From Aurantibacter_A sp039941195 (GTDB lineage: Bacteria; Bacteroidota; Bacteroidia; Flavobacteriales; Flavobacteriaceae): a stretch of 64,000 bases of DNA. The notes beneath the pieces are model-generated. The model was not told where the DNA came from. It was given only the letters and a program-made list of their open reading frames with translations, and did no database searches. Positions 63,001 through 64,000 of this stretch are shown here, one piece after another (the first letter of the stretch is position 1; each line of letters opens with the position of its first letter). Location of the stretch: NCBI RefSeq assembly GCF_039941195.1, contig NZ_JBDVFA010000013.1, forward strand, positions 1 to 64,000, given 5' to 3'. The translations under genes and the position numbers were made by a program.

Positions 63001-63255
63001 CGGCTGAACAACATAAGGAATAGATTTTATAACCGGCCCTTCACAGGCAGCTATAGATGCCGCCGCAGTACTGAAACCAACATATTTCAAAAAATCTCTT
63101 CTATTCGTTGAAGTTTCAGACAAAATTTCTTTGTCGCCCAAAAATTCATCAATAGGTATTTCTTGAACAAATTCGTTCTGTTTTAGCGTCTCAACAATGG
63201 AATCGTTCGGATTTAATTCCGCTTCGTTTTTCCAATATTTTTTGTTTGATGCCAT
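60094..63255 (-). CDS. actB: Alternative complex III subunit ActB (molybdopterin-oxidoreductase-like iron-sulfur protein)
   Basis: A 1053-residue periplasmic protein. A Tat-variant signal lies at about 51-72 (NRRDFLKYVGFSTAAAS, followed by AAC). The N-terminal two thirds are molybdopterin-oxidoreductase-like, but in characterised complexes this domain binds no molybdenum. The C-terminal third is ferredoxin-like with four cubane-type motifs: CTGCGACVIAC, CQHCNHAPCETVCP, CVGTRYCANNCP and CSMCIQ...CSAAC. It passes electrons from menaquinol at ActC towards the hemes of ActA and ActE. It starts 33 nt after actA. Confidence 0.95.
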   Translation of the reverse strand: MASNKKYWKNEAELNPNDSIVETLKQNEFVQEIPIDEFLGDKEILSETSTNRRDFLKYVGFSTAAASIAACEGPVIKSIPYVVQPENIVPGVANYYATTIADGFDFASILVKTREGRPIKIENNNEAKVAGSGNARVQASVLSLYDSKRLQGPVANGEPTEWATLDAAVKAKLGSLKSSGKQIALLTQTYASPSTSKLIEEFKAAYGNVNHVTYDAVSEDAALSAFEANYGERALADYDFEKANVIVSFGADILGDWQGGGYDAGYAKGRVPKNGKMSKHVQFEANMSLAGANADKRVPLTPSQQMIALAKLYAKLNGTSAGGELPENVEKAIDETAALIRKDMSGSVVVSGIDDVNVQTVVLAINEMLGSKAFDAKSPRYTRQGNSAALSTLISSMKSGNVGALIMDGVNPMYTLPNAADFKEGLDNVGLSVVFSTSWNETTEVTQYTAASNHYLESWGDAQLKKGHYSLMQPTITELFDTRQFQSTLLNWMGSDLSYYDFIKETWSASVLAGSDWGRALQAGVFVPADAIGESVSEDADPVNTIVDAADKEVAVEGLEGVEEVVSVSIASAVQSLASANMAGMELQLYPKTGMGDGQQAGNPWLQEFPDPISRVSWDNYVTVSKADAEKLGFVNENVANGGLDGSYAKLTVNGVSVSNVPVIIQPGQAAGSVGLSFGYGRKVGLKSEMQTGVNAYPLYQNLKNVQSVTIEKIAGNHEFACVQLHNTLMGRGDIIKETTLEIFNTKDHSEWNHVPQVSLDHNEVPATSVDLWDSFDRSIGHHFNLSIDLNACTGCGACVIACHAENNVPVVGKAEVRKSRDMHWLRIDRYYSSEETFEEDNIKKEEFDGLSGDKGSLGGFGELEHPTANPQVAFQPVMCQHCNHAPCETVCPVAATSHSRQGQNHMAYNRCVGTRYCANNCPYKVRRFNWFLYNNNDEFDYHMNNDLGKMVVNPDVNVRSRGVMEKCSMCIQMTQKSILDAKRDGRPVKDDEFQTACSAACSSGAMVFGDVNDHDSEVAKLKESDRMYHLLEHVGTKPNVFYHVKVRNTNEA

Positions 63256-63288
63256 ACTTATATCTGTAATTAGCTACTTAATTCTTGT

Positions 63289-64000
63289 TTAATAATGACA
63301 CTTTCCACATTCCAAACCACCCATTTGAGCAGCAGTCAATTTCTCAACTCCGTACTTCTTTGAAAGCTCTTCGTGAATTTTAGCGTAATACTCATTACCC
63401 TCTACCTTAACATTGGTTTCACGGTGACAATTAATACACCACCCCATAGTTAAAGGCGAAAATTGCTCAACAATTTCCATTTCTTCTACTGGACCATGAC
63501 AAGTTTGACACTCAACACCTGCAACTGTAACATGCTGCGAGTGATTGAAATATGCAAAATCTGGTAAATTATGTACACGCACCCACTTTACCGGTTTACT
63601 TTCACCTGTGTATTTTTGATTTTCCTCATCCCAACCAACAGCTTTGTAAAGTTCTTTTATCTGTTTGGTGTAAAATTCATTAGTATATCCATTTGCCAAA
63701 TCATCTTTACTTGGTCCTTCAGGATTACCTTTATATTCATATATCGACTTATGACAATTCATACAAACATTTAGCGAAGGAATTCCAGAAGTCTTAGAAA
63801 CTCGTGCAGATGAGTGACAATACTTACACTCTATCTTATTATCACCAGCATGAATTTTATGAGAAAAATGAATAGGCTGTATCGGCGCATAACCTTGATC
63901 AACTCCAACTTGCATAACATAGCCGTATGCAAAATAAGCACCCGACAATAACAACAATATCACTGTAACAAGAATTAAAAATTGATTTTCTACAAAAGCC
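63289..64000 (-). CDS. actA: Alternative complex III subunit ActA (multiheme cytochrome c; 5' end outside window)
   Basis: The reading frame is open to the right window edge, so the gene start is missing. Visible are a TM helix (FLILVTVILLLLSGAYF, around 63910-63985) and five c-heme sites: CKYCH, CMNCH, CQTCH, CINCH and CGKCH. The last lies two residues from the C-terminus. In flavobacteria ActA often has an extra N-terminal monoheme cytochrome domain; that part would lie beyond the window. ActA anchors and wires the complex in the periplasm. It is the first visible gene of actABCDEF-ctaC-ctaD. Confidence 0.93.
   Translation of the reverse strand, partial: AFVENQFLILVTVILLLLSGAYFAYGYVMQVGVDQGYAPIQPIHFSHKIHAGDNKIECKYCHSSARVSKTSGIPSLNVCMNCHKSIYEYKGNPEGPSKDDLANGYTNEFYTKQIKELYKAVGWDEENQKYTGESKPVKWVRVHNLPDFAYFNHSQHVTVAGVECQTCHGPVEEMEIVEQFSPLTMGWCINCHRETNVKVEGNEYYAKIHEELSKKYGVEKLTAAQMGGLECGKCHY

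Noticed and set aside
1..64000. tRNA genes, rRNA, CRISPR arrays, insertion sequences, phage genes
   Set aside because: Intergenic gaps are short and none showed a cloverleaf, spaced repeats, transposase or integrase coding, or terminal inverted repeats with target duplication.

Overview
The window comes from a marine-type member of the Flavobacteriaceae (Bacteroidota). Evidence for this is the low GC content, the Bacteroidota promoter signature (TAnnTTTG -7 boxes, TATCTTTG being the commonest form), a complete sprA gene for type IX secretion and gliding, an alternative complex III (act) operon joined to an aa3-type oxidase, a hybrid two-component system with an AraC output domain, and OMP_b-brl-type receptors. 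The genus cannot be fixed from the sequence alone; a Maribacter or Zobellia-like organism would fit. All genes lie on the minus strand except one acyl-CoA dehydrogenase, so transcription mostly runs from high to low coordinates.

Layout from left to right. Positions 1-467 hold the start of tsaB, cut by the window edge. Positions 548-10053 are an eight-gene efflux operon: two MacB-type permease pairs, two membrane-fusion proteins, one shared ATPase and one TolC. Positions 10169-15587 encode oxidase assembly and accessory subunits: a small CxxC membrane protein, DUF420, SCO, a SCO-neighbour thioredoxin-like protein, oxidase subunit IV, two subunit III proteins and heme O synthase. Positions 15767-25245 carry tonB, vanZ, gcvH, the 7.1 kb sprA and ruvA. 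Positions 25356-27653 hold malic enzyme. Positions 27776-30646 are a sucrose module (SLC45-like MFS transporter plus sucrose phosphorylase), followed by queG.

Positions 31822-48405 look like accessory DNA placed between queG and ruvB. They contain a RibD-C reductase, a secreted unknown protein, a membrane AraC-TPR regulator, two alpha/beta hydrolases, a secreted esterase and an OMP_b-brl receptor. A sulfur cluster follows: TauE/SafE exporter, DsrE protein, Tat-exported DsrE-like protein and a TsdA-like diheme cytochrome. It sits downstream of a 1364-residue hybrid two-component regulator. Next come ruvB, the plus-strand acyl-CoA dehydrogenase and a GIN-domain protein. Positions 52934-64000 hold the respiratory operon actABCDEF-ctaC-ctaD, with actA cut by the right edge.

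The respiratory genes form one system. ActA-F oxidises menaquinol and passes electrons to the CtaC/CtaD oxidase. Subunits III and IV, heme O synthase, SCO and DUF420 are encoded about 40 kb away. A TsdA-type cytochrome could feed thiosulfate electrons into the same chain. The most interesting candidates for new biology are the TsdA/Tat-DsrE/DsrE/TauE cluster next to a hybrid two-component regulator with a 21-bp-phased direct repeat between them, the doubled efflux module sharing one ATPase, and the helix-hairpin-helix domain fused to the quinol-oxidising membrane subunit ActC. No tRNA, rRNA, CRISPR array, insertion sequence or phage gene was recognised.
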